From Clostridia bacterium (lineage in GTDB: Bacteria > Bacillota_A > Clostridia > Christensenellales > Aristaeellaceae), in NCBI GenBank assembly GCA_017518705.1, contig JAFWUC010000058.1:1-6806 (forward strand): a stretch of DNA of 6,806 bases, in the 5' to 3' direction. Numbering within the stretch: the first letter of the stretch is position 1; every line of letters starts with the position of its first letter. The notes beneath the pieces were generated by a model. That model searched no databases, was not told where the DNA came from, and saw only the letters and a list, made by a program, of their open reading frames with translations. Position numbers and translations under genes: made by a program. Shown piece by piece: positions 1 to 5,521 of the stretch.

Positions 1-69
1 CGGAAGGGGCTCGAACCCTCGACCTCCAGCGTGACAGGCTGGCATTCTAACCAACTGAACTACCGGACC
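1..69 (-). tRNA. tRNA-Asp(GTC), 3' end cut by window edge
   Basis: Read on the minus strand, the acceptor 5' strand GGTCCGG starts at 69. The anticodon stem CCAGC/GCTGG encloses the loop CTGTCAC (31-37) with anticodon GTC (33-35). A T arm with TTCGAGC in the loop follows. Only CCG of the expected 3' acceptor strand CCGGACC is inside the window, so about five bases including the discriminator are missing. It is the last visible member of a four-gene tRNA cluster, and its 5' end lies only 4 nt after the 3' end of the CAT tRNA. Decodes aspartate GAC/GAT codons. Confidence 0.95.
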
Positions 70-73
70 ATAC

Positions 74-147
74 TGGGCCTTCAGGGACTTGAACCCCGGA
101 CCGATCGGTTATGAGCCGACTGCTCTGACCAACTGAGCTAAAGGCCC
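74..147 (-). tRNA. tRNA with CAT anticodon (elongator Met or Ile2)
   Basis: On the minus strand the acceptor stem is GGGCCTT/AAGGCCC with discriminator A at 74. The D arm is TAGCTCAGTTGGTCAGAGCA. The anticodon stem GTCGG/CCGAT encloses loop CTCATAA with anticodon CAT (111-113). The T arm follows. The gene is 74 nt with no encoded CCA. It is not an initiator: the first acceptor pair is a normal G-C, and the anticodon stem lacks the three G-C pairs next to the loop. A CAT anticodon can be elongator Met, or Ile2 once TilS converts C34 to lysidine. The acceptor carries C4-G69 and C5-G68, which are TilS recognition features in E. coli, so Ile2 is a serious alternative. The sequence alone does not settle it. 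Confidence 0.93.
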
Positions 148-179
148 TCGTCTTTGTCACCTGACAGCCAGAATCTTTA

Positions 180-251
180 CGACCTCTACGGGACTCGAAC
201 CCGTGTTACCGCCGTGAAAGGGCGATGTCTTAACCGCTTGACCAAGAGGTC
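180..251 (-). tRNA. tRNA-Glu(TTC)
   Basis: On the minus strand the acceptor stem is GACCTCT/AGAGGTC with discriminator G at 180. The D arm is of the TTGGTCAAGCGGTTAAGAC type typical of bacterial tRNA-Glu. The anticodon stem TCGCC/GGCGG encloses loop CTTTCAC, anticodon TTC. The T arm is ACGGG-TTCGAGT-CCCGT. It is 72 nt long and the next three bases are TAA, so CCA must be added after transcription. It reads GAA and GAG. It lies 12 nt downstream of tRNA-Pro and 32 nt upstream of the CAT tRNA, consistent with one polycistronic tRNA transcript. In many bacteria tRNA-Glu also feeds haem synthesis through glutamyl-tRNA reductase; that is family knowledge only. Confidence 0.96.
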
Positions 252-263
252 GTACCATCCTCA

Positions 264-337
264 TCGGGGCGACAGGATTTGAACCTGCGACCCCATGCTC
301 CCAAAGCACGTACGCTACCGAGCTGCGCTACGCCCCG
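264..337 (-). tRNA. tRNA-Pro(TGG)
   Basis: On the minus strand the acceptor stem CGGGGCG/CGCCCCG and discriminator A (264) are the standard bacterial tRNA-Pro acceptor. The anticodon stem CGTGC/GCATG encloses loop TTTGGGA, anticodon TGG. The T loop is TTCAAAT. The C1-G72 pair is typical of bacterial tRNA-Pro identity. The gene is 74 nt with TGA, not CCA, after the discriminator. It is the first gene of the leftward cluster, about 36 nt downstream of the predicted transcription start. Confidence 0.96.
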
Positions 338-379
338 AACCATATGATCCTAAGACCGTGCCTCACAAGCGACTTTAAT

Positions 380-408
380 ATTATATAGCTCCCCTCCCGT
401 TTTGTCAA
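380..408 (-). promoter_or_regulatory. Consensus sigma-A promoter of the tRNA cluster
   Basis: On the minus strand TTGACA (403-408) and TATAAT (380-385) are both perfect and separated by exactly 17 bp. The predicted start is near 373, giving a leader of roughly 36 nt before tRNA-Pro. A fully consensus core promoter suits strong, constitutive tRNA synthesis. The spacer is G-rich on the transcribed-direction strand. The assignment rests on sequence only. Confidence 0.92.
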
Positions 409-500
409 CAGTTTTCTTTGAAAAGTTTAGGTTACGAAGGAATCAGCTCCCCCCATTCCCGTAAACTGTGCGGACAGGTCGTTCTTAACATGTTTTTTTC

Positions 501-529
501 TTTACTTCACTATGCTATCATGATATAAT
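501..529 (+). promoter_or_regulatory. Extended -10 promoter of the his operon
   Basis: TGATATAAT at 521-529 is a perfect TGn extended -10 followed by TATAAT (524-529). Exactly 17 bp upstream TTTACT (501-506) matches the -35 consensus at four of six positions. The predicted start is about 536, leaving a short leader of some 32 nt before the first gene. A strong -10 with a weak -35 is common in promoters that are open to repression. No other good promoter is seen at the yerC-hisZ or later junctions, so the genes probably share this transcript. Confidence 0.8.
516..525. promoter_or_regulatory. Candidate operator: 10-bp palindrome over the -10
   Basis: TATCATGATA is a perfect 10-bp palindrome that contains the extended -10 TG and the first two bases of the TATAAT box. 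A repressor bound here would block RNA polymerase. The gene directly downstream encodes a TrpR-like DNA-binding protein, which makes autogenous control plausible. A 10-bp palindrome is short and can occur by chance in AT-rich promoter DNA, so this remains a candidate. Confidence 0.35.
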
Positions 530-532
530 GCG

Positions 533-555
533 ACATGTAATTAACCGATAAATGT
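533..555. promoter_or_regulatory. Candidate operator: imperfect dyad at the transcription start
   Basis: The arms ACATgTA (533-539) and TAaATGT (549-555) form an inverted repeat with one mismatch pair per arm and a 9-bp AT-rich centre. It overlaps the predicted start (about 536) and ends just before the yerC Shine-Dalgarno (556-561). The size and symmetry suit a dimeric helix-turn-helix repressor of the TrpR family. A related palindrome, AACATGTT (487-494), lies 45 bp upstream centre to centre (measured on the shared ACATGT cores). No binding motif was available to test against. Confidence 0.35.
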
Positions 556-567
556 GGGAGGCATGGC

Positions 568-867
568 ATGACAGGCATTCATAATGAGGCTACCGATCAG
601 CTTTTTAAGACTCTTTTGAGTCTGGGCAGCCTGGAAGAGTGTTACGACCTGTTCGAGGATCTGTGCACCATCAAGGAACTTCAGGACATTTCCCAGCGCC
701 TCCAGGTGGCGATGCTGCTCGACCAGGGCATGAAATACCAGGACATAGGCGCGAAGACCGGCGTGAGTCCCGCCACGATCAGCAGGGTCAACAGGTGCCT
801 TGTATACGGCACCGGCGGGTATAGGCGGGCAATAGAAAAGATAAAAGCATCGGAGACGGCAAAATGA
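568..867 (+). CDS. yerC: YerC/YecD-type TrpR-like repressor, probable histidine operon regulator (HisR)
   Basis: A 99-residue all-helical DNA-binding protein of the TrpR superfamily, cytoplasmic. The segment TIKELQDISQRLQVAMLL (34-51) is the conserved YerC/YecD block. The helix-turn-helix follows at about 55-78 (MKYQDIGAKTGVSPATISRV, then NRCL), and the C-terminal YGTGGYR (80-86) is also characteristic. The start at 568 is set by GGGAGG (556-561) with 6 nt spacing; ATG 563 is out of frame. Its stop overlaps the hisZ start as ATGA. TrpR-like proteins of this type have been proposed as histidine regulators (HisR) in Gram-positive bacteria. Leading the his operon with palindromes at the promoter, this one most likely senses histidine or a related signal and represses its own operon. 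The ligand is inferred. The family call is firm; the regulatory target is likely. Confidence 0.93.
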   Translation: MTGIHNEATDQLFKTLLSLGSLEECYDLFEDLCTIKELQDISQRLQVAMLLDQGMKYQDIGAKTGVSPATISRVNRCLVYGTGGYRRAIEKIKASETAK

Positions 868-1970
868 ACATTCCGGACGGCATACTGAAAAAAGAAGAAC
901 TGATCCTGATGGCGCTGAGAGCGCTGTACCGCAAATACGGCTATGCCCAGTACAAAATGCGCAAATTCGAGGAGTACGACCTTTACGCCGACAACCGTGA
1001 CTTCCTGGTGTCCGGCAGCGTGATAACGTTTCACGACACCGACGGCAAGCTGCTGGCGCTGAAGCCCGACGTGACCCTGTCCATCGTGCGCTCCGGCCGC
1101 GATGAACCCGGCACGGTGCAAAAGGTGTACTATCAGGAAAACGTATACCGGGTGGCCGGATATTCACATTCTTTCCGGGAGATCATGCAGGCGGGCGTGG
1201 AATGCATAGGCGAAGTCGACGCCTGCCATCTGGCGGAGATGCTGCTGCTCGCGGCGGAGAGCCTGCAGGTGATCTCGGATAAAAGCGTGCTGACCCTCTC
1301 TCACCTGGGCGCCGTTTCACGTCTGATGGAACAGGCAGGTCTTAATAAGGAAGACCAGCGTCTTGCACTGTCCTTCATAAACCGCAAAAGCATTCATGAG
1401 CTTGCAGCGCTGTGCGCCGAAAAGAGCACCGATCCCGGCGCGGCAGACAGGCTGATAAAGCTGGCGGGACTGTCGGGAGCTCCCGAAGCCGTTCTGCCCG
1501 TGTTAAATGAGCTGGGCTGCTCCGAAGAATCCGAAGCGCTTTGTCAGGTCACCCGGGCGCTGATGGGCACGGACGCTTACGCTTCCGTCCGCATCGACTT
1601 TTCGGTCGTCAACGATCCTGCTTATTATAACGGTCTGGTGTTCCAGGGCTATGTGGACGGCATTCCCGAACGAGTGATCTCAGGCGGACAGTATGACCGC
1701 TTGATGCGGAAAATGGGCCGTCAGGCCAAAGCGGTGGGTTTTGCCGTGTATCTGGACACGCTGGAACGTCTGGACGACTCCCCCGCCCCCGACGCTGACG
1801 TGCTGCTGCTGTATACCGAAGGCACGGACGCGGCGCTCATATTGAATGCGGTCCGCGCCCTGCAAAAGCAGGGCAAGAGCGTCAGCTGCATGCGCTCCGT
1901 CCCCCAGTCCCGGCGGTTCGGACAGATCGCGACCCTCACTCAGCAAGGGGAGGTGCTTTATGAATTTTAA
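864..1970 (+). CDS. hisZ: ATP phosphoribosyltransferase regulatory subunit HisZ
   Basis: A 368-residue paralogue of class II histidyl-tRNA synthetase that does not charge tRNA. It partners short-form HisG and confers activity and histidine feedback inhibition. Visible class II features are KMRKFEEYDLY (31-41), the motif-2-like block with LKPDVTLSI (66-74), DPAYYNG (to 257) and GGQYDRL (274-280, motif-3 region). After the catalytic core a short tail (about 311-368) begins with a beta-strand-like VLLLY and looks like a shortened anticodon-domain remnant. The start ATG 864 overlaps the yerC stop by 4 nt, with GGAGA (852-856) 7 nt upstream. The 3' end overlaps hisG by 11 nt and carries the hisG ribosome binding site. 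HisZ next to a short HisG is a standard pairing. A true HisRS is unlikely because of the his-operon position and the incomplete anticodon-binding domain. Confidence 0.95.
   Translation: MNIPDGILKKEELILMALRALYRKYGYAQYKMRKFEEYDLYADNRDFLVSGSVITFHDTDGKLLALKPDVTLSIVRSGRDEPGTVQKVYYQENVYRVAGYSHSFREIMQAGVECIGEVDACHLAEMLLLAAESLQVISDKSVLTLSHLGAVSRLMEQAGLNKEDQRLALSFINRKSIHELAALCAEKSTDPGAADRLIKLAGLSGAPEAVLPVLNELGCSEESEALCQVTRALMGTDAYASVRIDFSVVNDPAYYNGLVFQGYVDGIPERVISGGQYDRLMRKMGRQAKAVGFAVYLDTLERLDDSPAPDADVLLLYTEGTDAALILNAVRALQKQGKSVSCMRSVPQSRRFGQIATLTQQGEVLYEF
1946..1953 (+). promoter_or_regulatory. Ribosome binding site that fixes the hisG start
   Basis: AGGGGAGG lies inside the end of hisZ, 6 nt before ATG 1960. 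It decides between that start and the in-frame ATG 1846, which would add 38 residues without resemblance to HisG and would overlap hisZ by 125 nt. Confidence 0.9.
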
Positions 1971-2583
1971 CATCGCCCTGCCCAAGGGACGCCTGGGCGA
2001 AAAGGTGTACGCCCGCTTTGCCGAAGCCGGCTTCCCCTGTCCGGGCGTGCTTTCCGAGAGCCGGAAGCTCATATTCGACAATCCCGAGCTGTCCGTGCGC
2101 TATTTCTGGGCAAAGCCTTCCGACGTGGCTATCTACGTCGAGCGCGGAGCCGCCGACCTGGGCGTGGCCGGCAAGGACATCCTGCTGGAGTATGAGCCTG
2201 ACGTGCTGGAGCTGGCTGACCTGGATACAGGCAAATGCCGCATGTGCGTGGCGGGCAAGGAAGGTTTCTTCCCCGACGAACAGCGCACGCTCCGGGTCGC
2301 CACCAAGTTCAGCCGCATCGCCAAAATGCATTACGCAAAAAAAGGCCGGGAGATCGAGCTCATCCACCTTAACGGTTCCATAGAGATCGCCCCCATAATC
2401 GGCTTAAGCGACGTTATCGTGGACATAGTAGAGACCGGAACTACTCTTAAGGAAAACCATCTGACGGTTTTGGAGACCATAATGCCCATAAGCGCCCGCC
2501 TTATCGCAAATCGGGCCAGCTATTATTTCAGGAAGGAACAGATGGACGCCCTGGCTGCGGCGCTGTCCGTGAAGGAAGGATAA
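1960..2583 (+). CDS. hisG: ATP phosphoribosyltransferase catalytic subunit HisG, short form
   Basis: Catalyses the first step of histidine synthesis: ATP plus PRPP to N1-(5-phosphoribosyl)-ATP, in the cytoplasm. The 207 residues match the HisG short form, which lacks the C-terminal ACT-like regulatory domain and needs HisZ. The N-terminus has the hallmark IALPKGRL (5-12). YVERGAADLGVAGKD (59-73) is the periplasmic-binding-protein-like substrate fold signature. DIVETGTTL (155-163) is the PRPP-binding loop. The start at 1960 is supported by a strong Shine-Dalgarno and by the family N-terminus. It overlaps hisZ by 11 nt, so subunit synthesis is probably coupled, which suits a hetero-octameric HisZ-HisG enzyme. 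One base separates its stop from the hisD start. No damage is visible. Confidence 0.97.
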   Translation: MNFNIALPKGRLGEKVYARFAEAGFPCPGVLSESRKLIFDNPELSVRYFWAKPSDVAIYVERGAADLGVAGKDILLEYEPDVLELADLDTGKCRMCVAGKEGFFPDEQRTLRVATKFSRIAKMHYAKKGREIELIHLNGSIEIAPIIGLSDVIVDIVETGTTLKENHLTVLETIMPISARLIANRASYYFRKEQMDALAAALSVKEG

Positions 2584-2584
2584 A

Positions 2585-3862
2585 ATGATAAGGATACTTA
2601 GATACGGTGAAGTCCCGAACTCCGAGGTATTCAGCCGCGCTCAGCCCAAAATGGACGTGACAGGGACAGTCTCCCAGATCATATCCGACGTAAAGGCAAA
2701 CGGCGACGAAGCATTGAAGAGATATACGGAGAAATTTGACCGCGTACAACTGGACAGCCTGGCGGTGTCCGATGAAGAGATCGAACAGGCAGTTCGTACG
2801 GTGGATCCCGAGTTTCTCAGAGTGGTTAGGGAAGCCGCCGAAAACATCCGCGCTTTCCACTCCCGGCAGGTCCGCAATTCGTTTATCCTGAACGAGCGGC
2901 CCGGCGTGGTGATGGGCCAGAAGGTCCTGCCCATACAGCGGGCGGGCGTGTATGTGCGCGGCGGTACGGCGCCTCTGGCTTCCACCGTGCTTATGGATGT
3001 GATCCCCGCCCGCATCGCGGGCTGCCCCGAGATCTATATGGCCACTCCTCCGGGTCCAGACGGCAAGGTCAACGGCGCCATCCTGTGCGCCGCCAGGGAA
3101 GCCAGTGTCACCCGCGTGTTCAAGATGGGCGGAGCGCAGGCCATCGCCGCCCTGGCATACGGAACCGATAGCGTGCCCAAAGTCGACAAAATCGTCGGCC
3201 CGGGCAACGCTTTCGTGGAGGAAGCAAAGCGGCAGGTGTTCGGGCATGTGGCGATAGATATGATCGCGGGGCCCAGCGAAATACTGATAGTTGCCGACGG
3301 CAAGGCTTCTCCCGCGCACGCGGCTGCGGACCTGCTGTCCCAGGCGGAGCACGATAAGCTCTCCTCCGCCGTGCTTGTCACGGACAGCATGGAGCTGGCG
3401 GTAAAAGTGCAGCAGGAGATAGAAAAACAGCTGCCCCTGCTCCCCCGACAGGCCATCGCCCGGGTATCCATAGACGAAAACGGCAAGATTATAGTCGCTG
3501 ACGATCTGAGTTCCGCGATAGACATAGCCAATGAGATCGCTCCGGAGCATCTTGAGCTGTGTGTGGACAACCCCTTCGACTGGCTGGACGGCATAAAGCA
3601 CGCCGGCTCCGTGTTCCTGGGGCGGGACTGCCCCGAAGCGCTGGGCGACTATCTGGCAGGTCCCAACCACACGCTGCCCACCATAGGCTCAGCCCGCTTT
3701 TCAAGCCCGCTCTCGGTTGACGATTTCGTGAAGAAGACTCAGTACACCTACTTTTCCCGTGACGCGCTCAGAAGCGTCGCAAAGGACGTGGCGCTGTTTG
3801 CCCGCACCGAAGGACTGGACGCTCACGCCAGAAGCGTGCTGATCCGCACGGAGGAAAACTGA
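2585..3862 (+). CDS. hisD: Histidinol dehydrogenase HisD
   Basis: Carries out the last two steps, the NAD-dependent oxidation of L-histidinol via histidinaldehyde to L-histidine. It is a zinc enzyme, usually a homodimer. The 425 residues are near the usual 430. The catalytic pair Glu321-His322 sits in IAPEHLEL. By alignment to the E. coli enzyme the zinc ligands are Gln253, His256 (SQAEHD), Asp355 (LGDYLAGPNH) and His414 (LDAHARS); His362 is the conserved GPNH histidine. The signature with IVGPGNAFVEEAK begins at 203. Small departures such as LPTIGSARF, where LPTxGTARF is usual, are conservative. The start ATG 2585 lies one base after the hisG stop, with AAGGAAGGA overlapping the hisG end. 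The stop shares one base with hisC. Its place upstream in the operon, although it acts last, is the common clostridial order. Confidence 0.98.
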   Translation: MIRILRYGEVPNSEVFSRAQPKMDVTGTVSQIISDVKANGDEALKRYTEKFDRVQLDSLAVSDEEIEQAVRTVDPEFLRVVREAAENIRAFHSRQVRNSFILNERPGVVMGQKVLPIQRAGVYVRGGTAPLASTVLMDVIPARIAGCPEIYMATPPGPDGKVNGAILCAAREASVTRVFKMGGAQAIAALAYGTDSVPKVDKIVGPGNAFVEEAKRQVFGHVAIDMIAGPSEILIVADGKASPAHAAADLLSQAEHDKLSSAVLVTDSMELAVKVQQEIEKQLPLLPRQAIARVSIDENGKIIVADDLSSAIDIANEIAPEHLELCVDNPFDWLDGIKHAGSVFLGRDCPEALGDYLAGPNHTLPTIGSARFSSPLSVDDFVKKTQYTYFSRDALRSVAKDVALFARTEGLDAHARSVLIRTEEN

Positions 3863-4917
3863 TGAGCCGCTTTATCTCGTCCCGCTACCGGGATCTGGAG
3901 CCGTATGTACCGGGCGAACAGCCCTCTGGTCAGACCTATATAAAGCTCAATACCAACGAGTCTCCCTTTTCGGTAAGCGCTGACGTCATCGAAAAAGCCA
4001 ACCGCCGCGCGCGCCCTTACCGTTTGTATTCGGACACCCAGTGTGTTGAACTGCGAAATACGCTTTCGGAAGTATACGGCGTGCTCGCCGGGCAGATAAT
4101 GGTCACGGGCGGCTCCGACGAAGCGCTAAACCTTTCGTTCATGGCTTTCTGCAGTGATGACGCGCCCGCGCTGTTCCCGGACATAACCTACGGCTTTTAC
4201 AAGGTCTACGCGAACGTCAACCGCCTGCCTTACGAGGAGATCCCCCTGCGGGACGATTTTTCGCTCGCGCTGGAAGATTATCGGGGCAAAAGAGGCACTG
4301 TGTTCCTGGCAAACCCCAACGCCCCCACCGGCATCGCCCTAAAGCGGGACGAAATCGAAGCGTTAGCATTATCCCGCCCGGACGACGTGCTGATAGTTGA
4401 CGAGGCGTACGTGGATTTCGGCGCGGAGAGCTGCGTGCCATTGGTCAAAAAATGTCCCAATCTCGCGGTGGTCCAGACGTTTTCCAAGTCCCGTTCCCTG
4501 GCTGGGGCGCGGCTGGGATTCGTTATCGCGGGAAAAGATCTGATACAGGATCTGAACACCCTGCGCTTTTCCACCAATCCCTACGACGTCAGCAGTTTTA
4601 CCCAGGCATTGGGCGTCGCCGTACTGGAGGACGAAGCAGCCACCCGGCAAAACTGCCTTACCATACAGCGGAACCGCGCCTGGACGACCGATATGCTGGA
4701 GAAACTCGGTTTTACTGTGCTCCCCTCACTTTCCAATTTCGTATTCGCCCGCACAGATAAGATGGACGGGGAAAAGCTTTACCTCGCTCTTAAGGAAAAG
4801 GGCATCCTGGTGCGCCACTTTAACAGCCCGCGGATCAGGGATTACAACCGCATCACCATAAGCGCCATAGAAGACATGCAGGCGCTCAAAACCGCGCTCG
4901 AAACCATTCTTGCCTGA
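3862..4917 (+). CDS. hisC: Histidinol-phosphate aminotransferase HisC
   Basis: A PLP-dependent class I/II aminotransferase that converts imidazole acetol phosphate and glutamate to L-histidinol phosphate and 2-oxoglutarate. The 351 residues are typical. The N-terminal IKLNTNESPF (27-36) is the HisC substrate-binding start. NPNAPTG (151-157) includes the PLP-contacting Asn153. DEAYVDF (180-186) supplies Asp180 and Tyr183. The Schiff-base lysine is Lys209 in TFSKSRSLAGARLGF, with phosphate-binding Arg217. Arg330 in RITIS binds the substrate carboxylate. The start overlaps the hisD stop by one base (TGATG), with GGAGG (3850-3854) 7 nt upstream. HisC-type enzymes can also transaminate aromatic amino acids; the his-operon position makes histidine the main role here. 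Confidence 0.97.
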   Translation: MSRFISSRYRDLEPYVPGEQPSGQTYIKLNTNESPFSVSADVIEKANRRARPYRLYSDTQCVELRNTLSEVYGVLAGQIMVTGGSDEALNLSFMAFCSDDAPALFPDITYGFYKVYANVNRLPYEEIPLRDDFSLALEDYRGKRGTVFLANPNAPTGIALKRDEIEALALSRPDDVLIVDEAYVDFGAESCVPLVKKCPNLAVVQTFSKSRSLAGARLGFVIAGKDLIQDLNTLRFSTNPYDVSSFTQALGVAVLEDEAATRQNCLTIQRNRAWTTDMLEKLGFTVLPSLSNFVFARTDKMDGEKLYLALKEKGILVRHFNSPRIRDYNRITISAIEDMQALKTALETILA

Positions 4918-4923
4918 AGGAGG
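4917..4923 (+). promoter_or_regulatory. Ribosome binding site that fixes the hisB start
   Basis: AAGGAGG begins at the last base of the hisC stop codon and is 7 nt before ATG 4931. It rules out the in-frame TTG at 4910, which would add seven residues and place the Shine-Dalgarno inside the coding sequence. Confidence 0.92.
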
Positions 4924-4930
4924 CTCCCAT

Positions 4931-5521
4931 ATGAGAGAAGCTCAGATCACCCGCAAAACGGCAGAGACAGATATACGGCTAAAGATCTGCCTTGACGGAA
5001 CGGGAAAAAGCGCCGTAGATACCGGCGTAGGTTTTCTGGACCACATGCTCACCCTGTTTGCCCGGCATTCCGGGTTCGACCTGGAGGTGAGCTGCAAGGG
5101 CGATACCCGGGTGGACGACCATCACAGTGTGGAAGACATAGGCATTTGTCTCGGCACGGCGATCGGGCAGGCGCTGGGAGACAAAAAAGGCGTGCGCCGT
5201 TACGGGGATATAACTCTTCCCATGGACGAAGCGCTCATACTTGCCGCCTTGGATCTGTCCGGACGCGGCGCCCTTTACTGTGCGCTGGACATTCCCTCTC
5301 AGAAAGTCGGTTCTTTTGACACTGAGCTCGTCCAGGAATTCTTTATCGCACTTTCCCGCTGCGCGGGCATCACGCTGCACTTAAGGCAACTTTCCGGCAA
5401 CAACTCCCATCACATCATCGAAGGCGCGTTCAAGGCCACTGCCAGCGCGCTTAAGCAGGCCGTATCGATCAACCCCGCGGCGGCTGACGAGATCCCCTCA
5501 ACAAAGGGCACGCTCTCATGA
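4931..5521 (+). CDS. hisB: Imidazoleglycerol-phosphate dehydratase HisB (monofunctional)
   Basis: Dehydrates imidazole glycerol phosphate to imidazole acetol phosphate. It is a manganese enzyme that normally assembles as a 24-mer. The 196 residues form one dehydratase unit with no fused histidinol-phosphatase domain, unlike the E. coli protein. The first half carries GVGFLDHMLTLFARH (32-46) and the metal motif DDHHSVED (62-69). The second half carries the matching SHHIIE (159-164). These two HHxxE motifs supply the di-manganese ligands. The 13-nt gap after hisC is the largest in the operon and holds a near-perfect AAGGAGG. The stop overlaps the hisH start as ATGA. The dephosphorylation of histidinol phosphate must be done by a separate enzyme that is not in the window. 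Confidence 0.97.
   Translation: MREAQITRKTAETDIRLKICLDGTGKSAVDTGVGFLDHMLTLFARHSGFDLEVSCKGDTRVDDHHSVEDIGICLGTAIGQALGDKKGVRRYGDITLPMDEALILAALDLSGRGALYCALDIPSQKVGSFDTELVQEFFIALSRCAGITLHLRQLSGNNSHHIIEGAFKATASALKQAVSINPAAADEIPSTKGTLS

Larger units (their letters stand above)
338..567. other. Divergent intergenic control region
   Basis: This 230-bp stretch has no credible gene. It holds the leftward tRNA promoter (380-408), the rightward his promoter (501-529), candidate operator dyads (487-494, 516-525, 533-555) and the yerC ribosome binding site. Between about 411 and 486 I see only a weak inverted repeat, GGAAT (439-443) with ATTCC (455-459), and no U-tract terminator. There is no T-box motif, no histidine-rich leader peptide and no attenuator-like stem pair upstream of the his genes. 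Confidence 0.8.

Noticed and set aside
1..337. tRNA cluster as an integration site for a mobile element
   Set aside because: No integrase, no duplicated tRNA 3' end and no direct repeat are seen. The neighbouring his operon is intact core metabolism.
439..459. Hairpin GGAAT/ATTCC as a terminator
   Set aside because: The stem is 5 bp with an 11-nt loop and no T tract follows. It is too weak to call.
411..567. T-box, his leader peptide or attenuator upstream of the operon
   Set aside because: The predicted leader is only about 32 nt. No T-box consensus, no run of His codons and no terminator stem with a U tract is present.
541..1167. Open frame of 208 codons on the minus strand over yerC and hisZ
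   Set aside because: It is antisense to two well-supported genes, is rich in Arg, Ser and Cys as shadow frames are, and has no family resemblance.
1846..1959. Longer hisG from ATG 1846
   Set aside because: The extra 38 residues read as out-of-frame hisZ, no ribosome binding site precedes them, and HisG proteins begin at the IALPKGRL region. ATG 1960 has a strong Shine-Dalgarno.
2528..3670. Long open frame of 380 codons on the minus strand
   Set aside because: It is fully antisense to hisD, whose active-site residues are all conserved. Composition is biased in the way expected from reading GC-rich codons backwards, and no family motif is visible.
4910..4930. Longer hisB from TTG 4910
   Set aside because: It would translate through the AAGGAGG that serves ATG 4931 and add seven residues not typical of the family.
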